Source of the DNA: Methanobacterium sp. UBA294
GTDB lineage: Archaea > Methanobacteriota > Methanobacteria > Methanobacteriales > Methanobacteriaceae
DNA: 19,592 nt
Direction of reading: 5' to 3'
NCBI GenBank assembly: GCA_002494495.1
Contig: DACB01000007.1
Span: 286,701 to 306,292, forward strand
In this document: one piece after another, positions 1-7,082 of the stretch
Layout: each line of letters begins with the position of its first letter
Position numbering within the stretch: position 1 is the first letter of the stretch
Notes under the pieces: generated by a model
Told to the model about the DNA's origin: nothing
Databases searched by the model: none
What the model saw: only the letters and a program-made list of their open reading frames with translations
Translations under genes and position numbers: made by a program

Positions 1-83
1 CTTACATCAGCTGCCGAAACTGCACCGCTTAAAATAACTGCAACCAATAAAGTGGCTAAAAATAAAATAATTTTTTTCTCCAT
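1..83 (-). CDS. Secreted protein, N-terminus only (runs off left edge)
   Basis: Only the first 27 codons are in the window, and the reading frame is open to the edge. They encode a typical signal peptide: a short basic start (MEKK), a hydrophobic core of about 15 residues, and a cleavage region ending SGAVSAADV. The ATG has an AAGGAG ribosome site 10 bases upstream. An in-frame GTG nine codons earlier also has an AGGAG, but would put charged residues ahead of the signal peptide. The last 23 visible bases are identical to the matching part of the pseudomurein-binding protein gene at 3107-3129, so the two genes are probably related at least in their export signal. The start lies 35 bp downstream of fae-hps on the same strand, with no obvious promoter between, so co-transcription is possible. 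The mature protein cannot be judged from here. Confidence 0.75.
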   Translation of the reverse strand, partial: MEKKIILFLATLLVAVILSGAVSAADV

Positions 84-118
84 TAAATCATGACTCCTTA
101 TTACTATCACTTTATCTC

Positions 119-1357
119 CTATTTTTTGTCGTTTAGATCTAATGGTTCATCCTCTTCCAGGGCTAATCTCATGGTATCCGGGTCCTGGGGGAAATATTTA
201 AGAAAGTCATCTGCTGCACGTCTTACATCTCTAGATCCAATGATGTAACGTCCCACTACTATAATATCTGCGCCGCTTCCTAAGGCTTCATCCACCTTAT
301 CCGGGGTGATTCCACCGGCAACGGCCACTAGTCTGTTTTCACCCAGGATCTCTTTGATTTCTTTTATATTACCCCATTCGGTCATGTCGCCCAGGTTCTC
401 TCCTTTTTCTGCTTTATATGTTTCCAGGTCAACGTTACGATGTAGTAAGAGTATGTTTGGTTTGTATGTGAGTCCTTCAAGTTTTTCCAGGAAGTTCTCC
501 ACGTTCATCATATCCAGTATGGAATATATTCCCTGTTTAGATGCCTCTTGAATTGCTTTCTGGATGGATTCACTGGTTCCAAGTCCAGATATAGCCACTG
601 CATCTGCTGTTTCGTCTGCTGCTATTTTAACCTCAATACGACCAACATCTAAGGTTTTCAGGTCCGCGATGATGAATGCATCCCTTCTAATTTCCCTAAT
701 TTTACTTATGATGCCCACGCCGAACTTCTTAACCAGTGGTGTACCAGCTTCTATGAGGATCCGTTCTCTGTTAGGTAGACTGTCTATAATACGTTCCATG
801 TCCTCTATACTGTCCAGATCTAAAGCGACCTGTAGGTAAGGGGGATTCCATAGTTTTACAGCCTTGAAGCCCATTATTGGGTGAGTACCTCTGTCTTTTT
901 CTGCGGTGACCTTTTCGGTTGATGGATAAGTATCCATGGCTCTTTTAAGGGCCAGTTTTGTGGCACCATAGTTGTACTGGTAGATCTTTCGGAAGTCCTT
1001 AGCTTCGGGGTGGATAAATACTGTGACAAGAATAACCAAATCTTCTGCTTTTTCTTTATCAATTATGCCTTCAGCTACGGCATCAGCCACAGCCCTTCCA
1101 ATGGCTGTTTGTGCTGGTCCAAATATTCTGTTAGCATCATCCAGACAGCCAACTGTTACCTTTGGCACTATCAATGTAGCGGGTTTGGTCAGTAGATTTG
1201 GTCTAATAACAGCTAAAAGAGGAGTATGTCCTATGGATAGGCTGGTCATGTTTTCCACAAATGCCGTACCTACTGGGCCGTCTTTTTCTCCAATAATTAA
1301 ATCAATGTGAGCAACTTCATTTCCGCTTCCAATTAAAGCTTCCCCTATATTATACAT
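119..1357 (-). CDS. fae-hps: Bifunctional formaldehyde-activating enzyme / 3-hexulose-6-phosphate synthase
   Basis: This is a 412-residue fusion, the normal length for archaeal Fae-Hps. Residues 1 to about 160 are the Fae domain, with the catalytic His17 in the motif EVAHIDLIIG. Residues about 165-395 are the hexulose-phosphate synthase domain of the OMP-decarboxylase superfamily, with the DLKTLD active-site motif at 232-237, His306, and the phosphate-binding segments near 344-350 and 367-372. In methanogens without the oxidative pentose phosphate pathway, the Hps half is thought to run in reverse, cleaving hexulose-6-phosphate to ribulose-5-phosphate and formaldehyde. Fae then condenses the formaldehyde with tetrahydromethanopterin. 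The protein is cytoplasmic. The ATG is preceded by GGAGG 10 bases upstream, and a TATA-like element lies at 1419-1431. The aldolase/phosphatase at 12245 can supply the fructose-6-phosphate for this route. Confidence 0.96.
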   Translation of the reverse strand: MYNIGEALIGSGNEVAHIDLIIGEKDGPVGTAFVENMTSLSIGHTPLLAVIRPNLLTKPATLIVPKVTVGCLDDANRIFGPAQTAIGRAVADAVAEGIIDKEKAEDLVILVTVFIHPEAKDFRKIYQYNYGATKLALKRAMDTYPSTEKVTAEKDRGTHPIMGFKAVKLWNPPYLQVALDLDSIEDMERIIDSLPNRERILIEAGTPLVKKFGVGIISKIREIRRDAFIIADLKTLDVGRIEVKIAADETADAVAISGLGTSESIQKAIQEASKQGIYSILDMMNVENFLEKLEGLTYKPNILLLHRNVDLETYKAEKGENLGDMTEWGNIKEIKEILGENRLVAVAGGITPDKVDEALGSGADIIVVGRYIIGSRDVRRAADDFLKYFPQDPDTMRLALEEDEPLDLNDKK

Positions 1358-1418
1358 AATTATTAATCCTCCAAATAATGGTTAATTAGTGTTATAATAA
1401 ATGTTATGGAAATCAGCA

Positions 1419-1431
1419 GTATAAATATTTA
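1419..1431 (-). promoter_or_regulatory. Probable TATA box of fae-hps
   Basis: On the minus strand this reads as AAATATTTATAC, an archaeal TATA-like element. It would place the transcription start about 25 bases downstream, near 1397, with a leader of about 40 nt containing the GGAGG ribosome site. It is the best candidate in the 215-bp gap between the two genes. Inferred from sequence only. Confidence 0.45.
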
Positions 1432-1518
1432 CTCAATTTCCTTTTATGATGATGATAATATATGAAAAATAAATTCTAAATTAAAAGGAGTATCATCTCG
1501 ATCAATTACAAAACAAAA

Positions 1519-1559
1519 TAAAAAAAAGAATTTATTGGTCAAAAAAAATTAATTTGACC
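1519..1559 (-). terminator. Hairpin plus T-run downstream of the pseudomurein-binding gene
   Basis: A perfect 7-bp inverted repeat (GGTCAAA at 1537-1543, TTTGACC at 1553-1559) with a 9-base loop lies 13 bp after the stop codon of the 539-residue gene. On the minus strand it is followed by an eight-T run at about 1520-1527. Archaeal termination depends mostly on the T-run. The hairpin may also protect the 3' end of the mRNA. Confidence 0.6.
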
Positions 1560-1572
1560 TAAAAACCTTTAT

Positions 1573-3192
1573 CTATGCAAATATCGTATTTACAGATTTA
1601 ACTACTTGCAGAGCGTTGTTGTATAGGACTTTTGCGTAGTTTGGCTGGTTTAAATATTGTTCGTAGATTAGTGTTGGTATTCCTTTTTTAGCTATAGGTA
1701 TGGTTACGTATTGTGGACTGGTACCGTCTTCGATGTTAAGGTACTCAAGATTTCCATTGGTTTGTCCTATTATTTGATTAGCATAGCTTTTTGACTTTGT
1801 ATCTGCATAAGGTGCAAACATGAAATTAGCAGAAGTATATGATCCTAATCCTCTGTGACTGTGAGTATCAATAACCAGCTTGTAAGAACTGCCTATATTA
1901 GGTACCACGTATTTATTGGCTAGATCCTGTCCACGAGATCTTCCAAGTGCATAGTCTGATCCATCTTTCACCACAACGGCAAAGACATCGATCTTTATAT
2001 TTTTCATGGAAGAATGTAATGAATCTATTGCATTGAGCATTGCTATGTGGGCTTGAACTTCCTGGGGATGAACACCTATGATTATAGCTACTTTATTAGT
2101 ACCCGAACCATAGGAACTTAATTTTAGGGCGTAACCATATGAATTTTCACCCAACAAAGTACTGGTGTACTTGACTGTGCCATTTAACTTACCTAATGGT
2201 CCGTATGATTCTGATGACCAGGGTTTTGTTGAAACATAGTTAGGAAGTCTATTTTTACTATTGTAGAAACTCATTATGTTACTGTATATGTAAACTAATG
2301 ATTCATAGCGTATATTTCCCAGTTTACTCGATGCATAGTTTGGTGCCCTATTATTTTTTGTTATGTAAATAGCGATACTATTTGCAATTTTTACATAATC
2401 TGATTTGGTTAGTGTTCCGCTTTTTGCTGATTCACTGGGTTTTGTTGGATTAGCTACGTTTTTAATAGCTATATTGCTGCTGCTACCGCTGTTTAAATTA
2501 ACAGTTCCTTTTGTTAATAGGTATAAGAATTGCGGGGATGTAACAGTCTGACTACCAACTTTAACTGTGGATGGAACGTGGTCGTTGGACTCCATGAATG
2601 ATTTAACTGATGATGCTGATTCCGCGATTTGTTTTGATGAAACACCAGTACCTGGTGTTGGTGGTGTTGGTTTGCTGATTGTTGACCATGGTTTTACTGA
2701 AACATAGTTGGGAAGTCTTTTGTTTGTGTTGTAGAAGTTCATTATGCTGCTGTATGTGTAAGTTAATGTTTCGTAGCGCATGGTACCCAAATTAGTGTTG
2801 GCGAAGTTGGGTAATCTACCATTTGTATTTATGAATTGATTGATACTGTTTGCGAGGGTTATATACTGTGATTTGGTTAGTGTCCCGCTTTTTACAGATT
2901 CACTGGGTTTTGATGGAACAGCCAGATTTTTAATAGCTATACTACTACTAATACCACTGTTAACATTGGTCGTGCTTTTAGTTAACAGGTAAAGGAACTG
3001 TGGAGATGTCACATTCTCACTACCAACCGTAACTGCCGATGGTAGACTAGCCTCGGTTTCCACATACTTTTTAACCTGACCAGAAGCCACACCAACCTGC
3101 TGATTACTTACATCAGCTGCCGAAACTGCCCCCATACTCAAAATCATAAGCATAAGCACAGCAAAAATTGGTAAAAATTTTTTAAAATTCAT
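1573..3192 (-). CDS. Secreted pseudomurein-binding-repeat protein with zinc carboxypeptidase/deacylase-like domain
   Basis: The protein has 539 residues. Residues 1-26 form a signal peptide ending GAVSAA. Two tandem units (about 45-170 and 201-326, period 156 residues) each contain two pseudomurein-binding repeats (PMBR family), with recognisable cores SPQFLYLLTK, NxGRLPNF and NRLPNYVS. The units are joined by a proline/threonine-rich linker at 172-183. Residues about 335-539 look like an M14 / AstE-AspA type metallohydrolase: GVHPQE (H375, E378, an HxxE zinc motif), DTHSH (H444 or H446 as third zinc ligand) and a late glutamate, E511, in LIYEQ, where M14 enzymes place the general base. It would be exported, bind the pseudomurein wall and may hydrolyse a bond in it. 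The peptidase role is inference; the cysteine triad of the known C71 pseudomurein endoisopeptidases is not apparent. The start has AGAGGTGA five bases upstream. Confidence 0.88.
   Translation of the reverse strand: MNFKKFLPIFAVLMLMILSMGAVSAADVSNQQVGVASGQVKKYVETEASLPSAVTVGSENVTSPQFLYLLTKSTTNVNSGISSSIAIKNLAVPSKPSESVKSGTLTKSQYITLANSINQFINTNGRLPNFANTNLGTMRYETLTYTYSSIMNFYNTNKRLPNYVSVKPWSTISKPTPPTPGTGVSSKQIAESASSVKSFMESNDHVPSTVKVGSQTVTSPQFLYLLTKGTVNLNSGSSSNIAIKNVANPTKPSESAKSGTLTKSDYVKIANSIAIYITKNNRAPNYASSKLGNIRYESLVYIYSNIMSFYNSKNRLPNYVSTKPWSSESYGPLGKLNGTVKYTSTLLGENSYGYALKLSSYGSGTNKVAIIIGVHPQEVQAHIAMLNAIDSLHSSMKNIKIDVFAVVVKDGSDYALGRSRGQDLANKYVVPNIGSSYKLVIDTHSHRGLGSYTSANFMFAPYADTKSKSYANQIIGQTNGNLEYLNIEDGTSPQYVTIPIAKKGIPTLIYEQYLNQPNYAKVLYNNALQVVKSVNTIFA
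2215..3060 (-). repeat. Internal duplication encoding the two PMBR units
   Basis: The coding segments 2683-3060 and 2215-2592 encode two homologous units of about 126 residues, offset by 156 codons (468 bp). Shared landmarks include SPQFLYLLTK, KPSES, KSGTLTKS, NRLPNYVS and KPWS. This is an in-gene tandem duplication that doubles the number of wall-binding repeats to four. Confidence 0.85.
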
Positions 3193-3283
3193 TTAGTTCA
3201 CCTCTATTTGTTGGTGTCTTTCTGTGTAATCTTTTCATACATTATGGTTAATGCAAATCTAATATAATAACTATTATGGGGTT

Positions 3284-3316
3284 ATTCTTAATTTTTCTAC
3301 CTACTAAATTAAGAAT
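3284..3316. repeat. Perfect 11-bp inverted repeat upstream of the PMBR gene
   Basis: ATTCTTAATTT at 3284-3294 is the exact reverse complement of AAATTAAGAAT at 3306-3316, separated by 11 bases. It lies 92-124 bp upstream of the PMBR gene start and just upstream of a possible minus-strand TATA element (TTATTATATT, about 3261-3270). It also lies about 120 bp beyond the stop of the DNA glycosylase gene. It could be a regulator site for the cell-wall gene or a 3' hairpin of the glycosylase mRNA. The rest of the 3193-3435 gap shows no gene. Confidence 0.55.
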
Positions 3317-3435
3317 GTGTGCACGAAAATCTGTTTAACTTACTTAAATATTTAACCAAAATTTTTTCATTTATCCGGGTTTTTTAGTGTAAAACAATCG
3401 TTTTTAGGCTATTTTTTGTGAACACAGGATTTTTA

Positions 3436-4215
3436 TTAAAATAATTTTTGTCTTTCAGGACAAAAATAAGTGGTCCGCCCACCAACCTTTATGATATTCA
3501 AAGCCTCTCCTTTTGGGCATTTCCCATTTAAGTTGCGATGAGGCAGAAGAAATGAGGATGGTAGTGAGTCTATTTTGTCCTGATATTCAATGGCCTTATT
3601 TAAAACCCATTGCATCTCCTGGAATAGTTTATATAGTTTGGCTTTATCCAGCTTATTTGCCTTGCTCAGGGGATGTATCCTGCTCTGGTATAGGATTTCA
3701 TCGGCGTAGAGATTACCAATTCCTGCTATAAAATTCTGATTCATAAGAATGGGTTTTATTTGGCCTGTTTTTTTCTTAAACAATGTTTTAAAGGATTTAA
3801 AATTAATTTCCAGGGCATCTGGACCAAGATTTTTTTCCTGGATGAACTTAATGGGGTCACTGATTAACCATGCCTTGCCAAATTTCCTTATGTCGTCAAA
3901 GCCCAGTTTATATCCATTGGTAAATTCTACTTGTAAGCGGATGTAGGGGCTGCTGTCCTCCTGGAAGTATTTAAGGTATCCATTCATTCCAAAATGCAGT
4001 ACTAAGTAATAACTGTTATCCAGATCAATGAAGAGATATTTACCATACCTCCAGCTGCCTTTAAATTCATGTCCTTCCAATTTATTATTCAGGAATTCTG
4101 GTGTGGTATTGATCAGAATTTCAGGGTTTTGAACCTCTACATTATCAATTTCTTTATTAAGGGAGGTGCTATCAAAATATTTTTTAAATATTTCAACACT
4201 GGGCAGTTCTGGCAT
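3436..4215 (-). CDS. fpg: Formamidopyrimidine-DNA glycosylase (Fpg/MutM family), degenerate zinc finger
   Basis: This base-excision repair enzyme removes oxidised purines and nicks the strand. The start is fixed by chemistry: Fpg uses the N-terminal proline exposed after Met removal, so translation must begin at MPELPSVE (4215), not at the in-frame ATG five codons earlier. GAGGT sits nine bases before this ATG. In the 259-residue protein the key residues are P2, E3, K59 (RYGKY), the DIRKFG segment at 108-113, the helix-two-turn-helix region around GIGNLYADE (165-173) and R247 in GGRTTYFCP. The C-terminal finger normally holds four cysteines, but only C233 and C252 remain: the first pair reads CPKG and the second CPER, so zinc is unlikely to bind as usual. 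Fpg is uncommon in archaea, so bacterial ancestry is plausible. Length is near the family norm of about 270. Confidence 0.93.
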   Translation of the reverse strand: MPELPSVEIFKKYFDSTSLNKEIDNVEVQNPEILINTTPEFLNNKLEGHEFKGSWRYGKYLFIDLDNSYYLVLHFGMNGYLKYFQEDSSPYIRLQVEFTNGYKLGFDDIRKFGKAWLISDPIKFIQEKNLGPDALEINFKSFKTLFKKKTGQIKPILMNQNFIAGIGNLYADEILYQSRIHPLSKANKLDKAKLYKLFQEMQWVLNKAIEYQDKIDSLPSSFLLPHRNLNGKCPKGEALNIIKVGGRTTYFCPERQKLF

Positions 4216-4225
4216 GTTTTTATAC

Positions 4226-4300
4226 CTCATATTTGAATATCATATTTTTAAATAACTCATATGAATATTCAATTTTTGATTACTCATATATGAATATCAA
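4226..4300 (-). repeat. Three-copy imperfect motif in the fpg promoter
   Basis: Three related 17-18 bp copies start at 4226, 4256 and 4283 (plus strand): CTCATATTTGAATATCA, CTCATATGAATATTCAA and CTCATATATGAATATCAA. Copies 2 and 3 contain the perfect palindromes TCATATGA and TCATATATGA. The array runs from a likely minus-strand TATA element (TTTTTATAATTG, about 4299-4310) down to the fpg ribosome site. That is where a repressor binding cooperatively would block transcription. No regulator is identified. Confidence 0.5.
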
Positions 4301-4380
4301 TTATAAAAATAATTAATTAGATTATTTAAAATAATTTTAGATAATAATAAAACAATTCTTAAATTTTACTTGTTTGAATC

Positions 4381-4421
4381 TAGAAAATGATCAAAATTTT
4401 CTAAAAAAAATTAAAAAAAAA
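4381..4421 (-). terminator. T-runs and hairpin after the glutamate synthase operon
   Basis: Right after the last gene of the operon the minus strand has two runs of eight to nine T (about 4404-4421). They are followed by an 8-bp inverted repeat, TAGAAAAT (4381-4388) and ATTTTCTA (4396-4403). T-runs are the usual archaeal termination signal, so this is the probable operon end. Confidence 0.55.
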
Positions 4422-4426
4422 TTATC

Positions 4427-5929
4427 TTATTTTGAAAAGATAGGTACTTCTAAACCTGCCATTTTAACTCCGGTTAGTGCAGAAGATTCCACAGTTAAAG
4501 CACGAAGATCATCCTTCTCCAACTTTAGGATATCGGTGTTACCGGCCTGTTGAGTAAGCATGGCAGCTTCTTCGGTCATGGCCTCTATATAGCGGACTAC
4601 CCTTTTACCGCCTTCCATGTAATCCAACCGTCTTCTAAGCTGGATGTTCTGAGTGGCAATTCCTTTACGACAGGTTCCAGCGTAACACATCTGACATACT
4701 CGGCATCCTATGGAAATTAGAGCAGATGTTGCAATATAAACTGCATCAGCACCAAGCGCTATGGCTTTGACCATGTCAGCCCCACTTCGGATACCTCCAC
4801 CTGCTACCAGGTTAACTTTATCACGTAAATTAATGTTTTTAAGGGCTTCATCCGCCTCCACGATGGCGGCGATGGTGGGCACACCGGAATGTTCAGTAAC
4901 CACGTCAGGTCCTGCACCGGTACCTCCCTGCATACCATCCACTACAATGATATCTGCACCAGCTTTGGCAGCTATTTTTACATCATCACTTACTCTTCCT
5001 GATGTGAATTTAACGATTATAGGTACCTGCCAATCAGTAATTTCTCTCAATTGCGATATTTTCATACTGAGGTCTTCTGGCCCCACTATATCCATATGCC
5101 TGGCTGGGCTCAGGGCATCGGTACCTTCTGGTAGCATTCGGATACGAGAAACATCAGCAGTGACCTTTTCTCCTAGCAAATGTCCTCCCATACCAGACTT
5201 TGCACCCTGGCCTATTTTAATCTCCACCGCATCAGAGTTGTTCAAGTAATGGGCGGAGACACCAAAACGTCCAGATGCATACTGTGCTATGAGTTTGGTC
5301 GCATATTTCCTTTCCTCAGGCAACATTCCCCCTTCACCAGTGTTGGTGGCTGTACCAGCCAGGGTTGCTCCCATTGCCAGTGCTATTTTAGCCTCTTTAC
5401 TTAAAGCTCCAAATGACATTGCAGCTATCATTATGGGCGTATCAAGTACCAGTGGATTTTCAGCGTAACGCCCCCCCAGAACCACCCGAGTGTTGCAGGG
5501 CTCACGGTATTTGTCTATTGGGGGTCGGGAAACTTGTGCTGGCATTATTATCAGATCATCGAAGGTGGGAACAACCCTGGTTGCTCCGCAGCCACGCACC
5601 TTATATGAACCTGTTGTTGATTTTCTCTCAATTTCCACCATATCGGTGAAGCTCCACACATTTCTTCGGTCTTCGGGAACTGCATTAACTTCGATGGCAT
5701 TGTTGGGACACATTTCCTCACATATCCTGCACCCCACACAGTTTTCATGGTGCAGGGGATATGATTCATCATCTATTATCTCGTATACCCCATGAGGACA
5801 GTTGTTCAGGCATGAGTAGCAGTTTGCACAAAGCTGTTCGTCTTGGCTATCGCACAGATACCAGCAGCAACCTGGTCGGTGGAAGTTTCTCTTACATAGT
5901 TCCTGGTTTCTCTCTATTTTAAATGGCAT
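4427..5929 (-). CDS. gltB: Archaeal glutamate synthase, FMN/synthase subunit with ferredoxin domain (GltB2)
   Basis: The 500-residue central subunit converts 2-oxoglutarate plus ammonia, channelled from glutamine, to glutamate. The N-terminus is cysteine-rich: C12, C21, C22 and C26 form an extra group, followed by two ferredoxin motifs (C34, C37, C40, C44 and C64, C67, C70, C74). The glutamate synthase (beta/alpha)8 domain spans about 110-460, with GEGGMLPEE, GQGAKSGMGGHLLGEKV and DGMQGGTGAGP for FMN and substrate. A further cysteine cluster (C409, C412, C415, C420) precedes GIATQ, matching the 3Fe-4S site of the family. Unlike bacterial GltB, the amidotransferase and GXGXG parts are separate genes upstream. 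The start is 3 bp from the preceding stop, and its AGGAGG lies inside the end of that gene, so translation is likely coupled. Confidence 0.95.
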   Translation of the reverse strand: MPFKIERNQELCKRNFHRPGCCWYLCDSQDEQLCANCYSCLNNCPHGVYEIIDDESYPLHHENCVGCRICEEMCPNNAIEVNAVPEDRRNVWSFTDMVEIERKSTTGSYKVRGCGATRVVPTFDDLIIMPAQVSRPPIDKYREPCNTRVVLGGRYAENPLVLDTPIMIAAMSFGALSKEAKIALAMGATLAGTATNTGEGGMLPEERKYATKLIAQYASGRFGVSAHYLNNSDAVEIKIGQGAKSGMGGHLLGEKVTADVSRIRMLPEGTDALSPARHMDIVGPEDLSMKISQLREITDWQVPIIVKFTSGRVSDDVKIAAKAGADIIVVDGMQGGTGAGPDVVTEHSGVPTIAAIVEADEALKNINLRDKVNLVAGGGIRSGADMVKAIALGADAVYIATSALISIGCRVCQMCYAGTCRKGIATQNIQLRRRLDYMEGGKRVVRYIEAMTEEAAMLTQQAGNTDILKLEKDDLRALTVESSALTGVKMAGLEVPIFSK

Positions 5930-5932
5930 TTT

Positions 5933-7021
5933 TTAGATTCCTCCTGATTCTCTGTTTTTGAGGGATTTGAATATGGGACAGGCTGAGTATTTAGTCCCTG
6001 ATGCGCTGAGCACATCGGCCACGTTGCTGGTTAGTTTTGCTTCTGGTTTCCAGGGTTGGTCCCTTTTTTTATCCACAACCATCACTTCATCTGCCATCTT
6101 CTTAGATAGGGCGTAGTTTAAAAGTGCAGTGGCCACTCCTCCATCCTGTCCTTTAATCTTTGGGGCTTGGGCTGATACTATTTTCTGGTAATTGCCCAAT
6201 GGTTTTTTACTGATGTCAAGGATTGGTTCATCTTTGGGTATGTATGTTCGGGGACAGGCTACATAGCAGAGGTTACAATCTTGGGGGCATTTTCCTTTAA
6301 GTTGGGGTTTTCGATCCTCAATTTTAACAATATCTTCAGGGCAGACCAGTACACAGGCCCCGCAGAGCACGCAGGAACCTATATCTACCACATCTCCTTT
6401 GAGGTCTTCAAACTGGCATTCTCGTACTTCATTTGCAAAGTCATCCAAGGGTATGTATCGTTGGTAAAGTACTGGTCTTCCGGAATGTTCTCTTTTCATT
6501 ATCTCTTCTTTATTTTTCATTTTCTTTTTATTGGCCAGATTTTCCAGTATTTTAAGTCCGTTTGGCTTTAGATTTTTGGTTTTTATGTAACCGTCCTTTT
6601 CTGCATTTTTCAGGAGTTTTAAACCTTTTTCAGTGCGCAAAATGATTGTGGACCACCCATCAGGTGAACCCACTGAACCTACTGATATATCTGACTGTTC
6701 TGATGTGAAATCCATGCAGATCTGGCAATTTTTCCTCATGCAGCTTTTAGCTTCCTTTAAGGGAAGCTTAAACATCCTGTCTTCTGTTAGGTAGAACCAT
6801 AAATTGTCCTTCTCCACACGACATTCTACTACATCTTTCATGTCATATCCGTAATTTTCCAGTAACTGTTTCATATAAGAGTATGAAAAATTCTCCATAC
6901 AGAAGAGACCTATTTTAATGTTCACGGTTGATTCTCCCAGGAAATTTGTAAACATGTCCATCTTTGCTGCGGCCGTCATATGGCATGGAGTTCCTATGAT
7001 TGCGATTTTTTTATTCTCCAT
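5933..7021 (-). CDS. FrhB-like F420/FAD oxidoreductase with ferredoxin insert, halves permuted
   Basis: The protein has 362 residues from the chosen start. Residues about 1-190 match the C-terminal half of FrhB: IGTPCH (9-14), IGLFCMENF (37-45), LPLKE, a CQIC motif, and SVGSPDGWST (116-125). Residues 217-256 hold two 4Fe-4S motifs (C217, C220, C223, C227; C245, C249, C252, C256). Residues about 277-362 match the N-terminal half of FrhB: KIVSAQ, QDGGVATALL and ASGTKYS. The protein stops where the first half would begin, so the order is circularly permuted relative to FrhB of F420-reducing hydrogenase. It probably binds FAD and F420 and passes electrons to the glutamate synthase encoded next to it; that role is inferred from context. 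AAAGGA lies eight bases before the ATG at 7021. An in-frame ATG at 7090 overlaps the previous gene by 8 bp and has its AGAGG directly abutting the ATG. Confidence 0.85.
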   Translation of the reverse strand: MENKKIAIIGTPCHMTAAAKMDMFTNFLGESTVNIKIGLFCMENFSYSYMKQLLENYGYDMKDVVECRVEKDNLWFYLTEDRMFKLPLKEAKSCMRKNCQICMDFTSEQSDISVGSVGSPDGWSTIILRTEKGLKLLKNAEKDGYIKTKNLKPNGLKILENLANKKKMKNKEEIMKREHSGRPVLYQRYIPLDDFANEVRECQFEDLKGDVVDIGSCVLCGACVLVCPEDIVKIEDRKPQLKGKCPQDCNLCYVACPRTYIPKDEPILDISKKPLGNYQKIVSAQAPKIKGQDGGVATALLNYALSKKMADEVMVVDKKRDQPWKPEAKLTSNVADVLSASGTKYSACPIFKSLKNRESGGI

Positions 7022-7082
7022 ATGATCATTCCTTTCTATTTTTCTTTGATATGTAAGATTAATCTTGAATTCTACAGTATTT

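Noticed and set aside
4216..4230. Five extra N-terminal codons for the Fpg protein
   Set aside because: Catalysis needs proline directly after the initiator Met, and the ribosome site fits the ATG at 4215.
4761..5249. 162-codon open frame on the plus strand inside the glutamate synthase gene
   Set aside because: Antisense shadow of a clearly conserved protein; no ribosome site and no family resemblance. The same applies to the other antisense frames within real genes.
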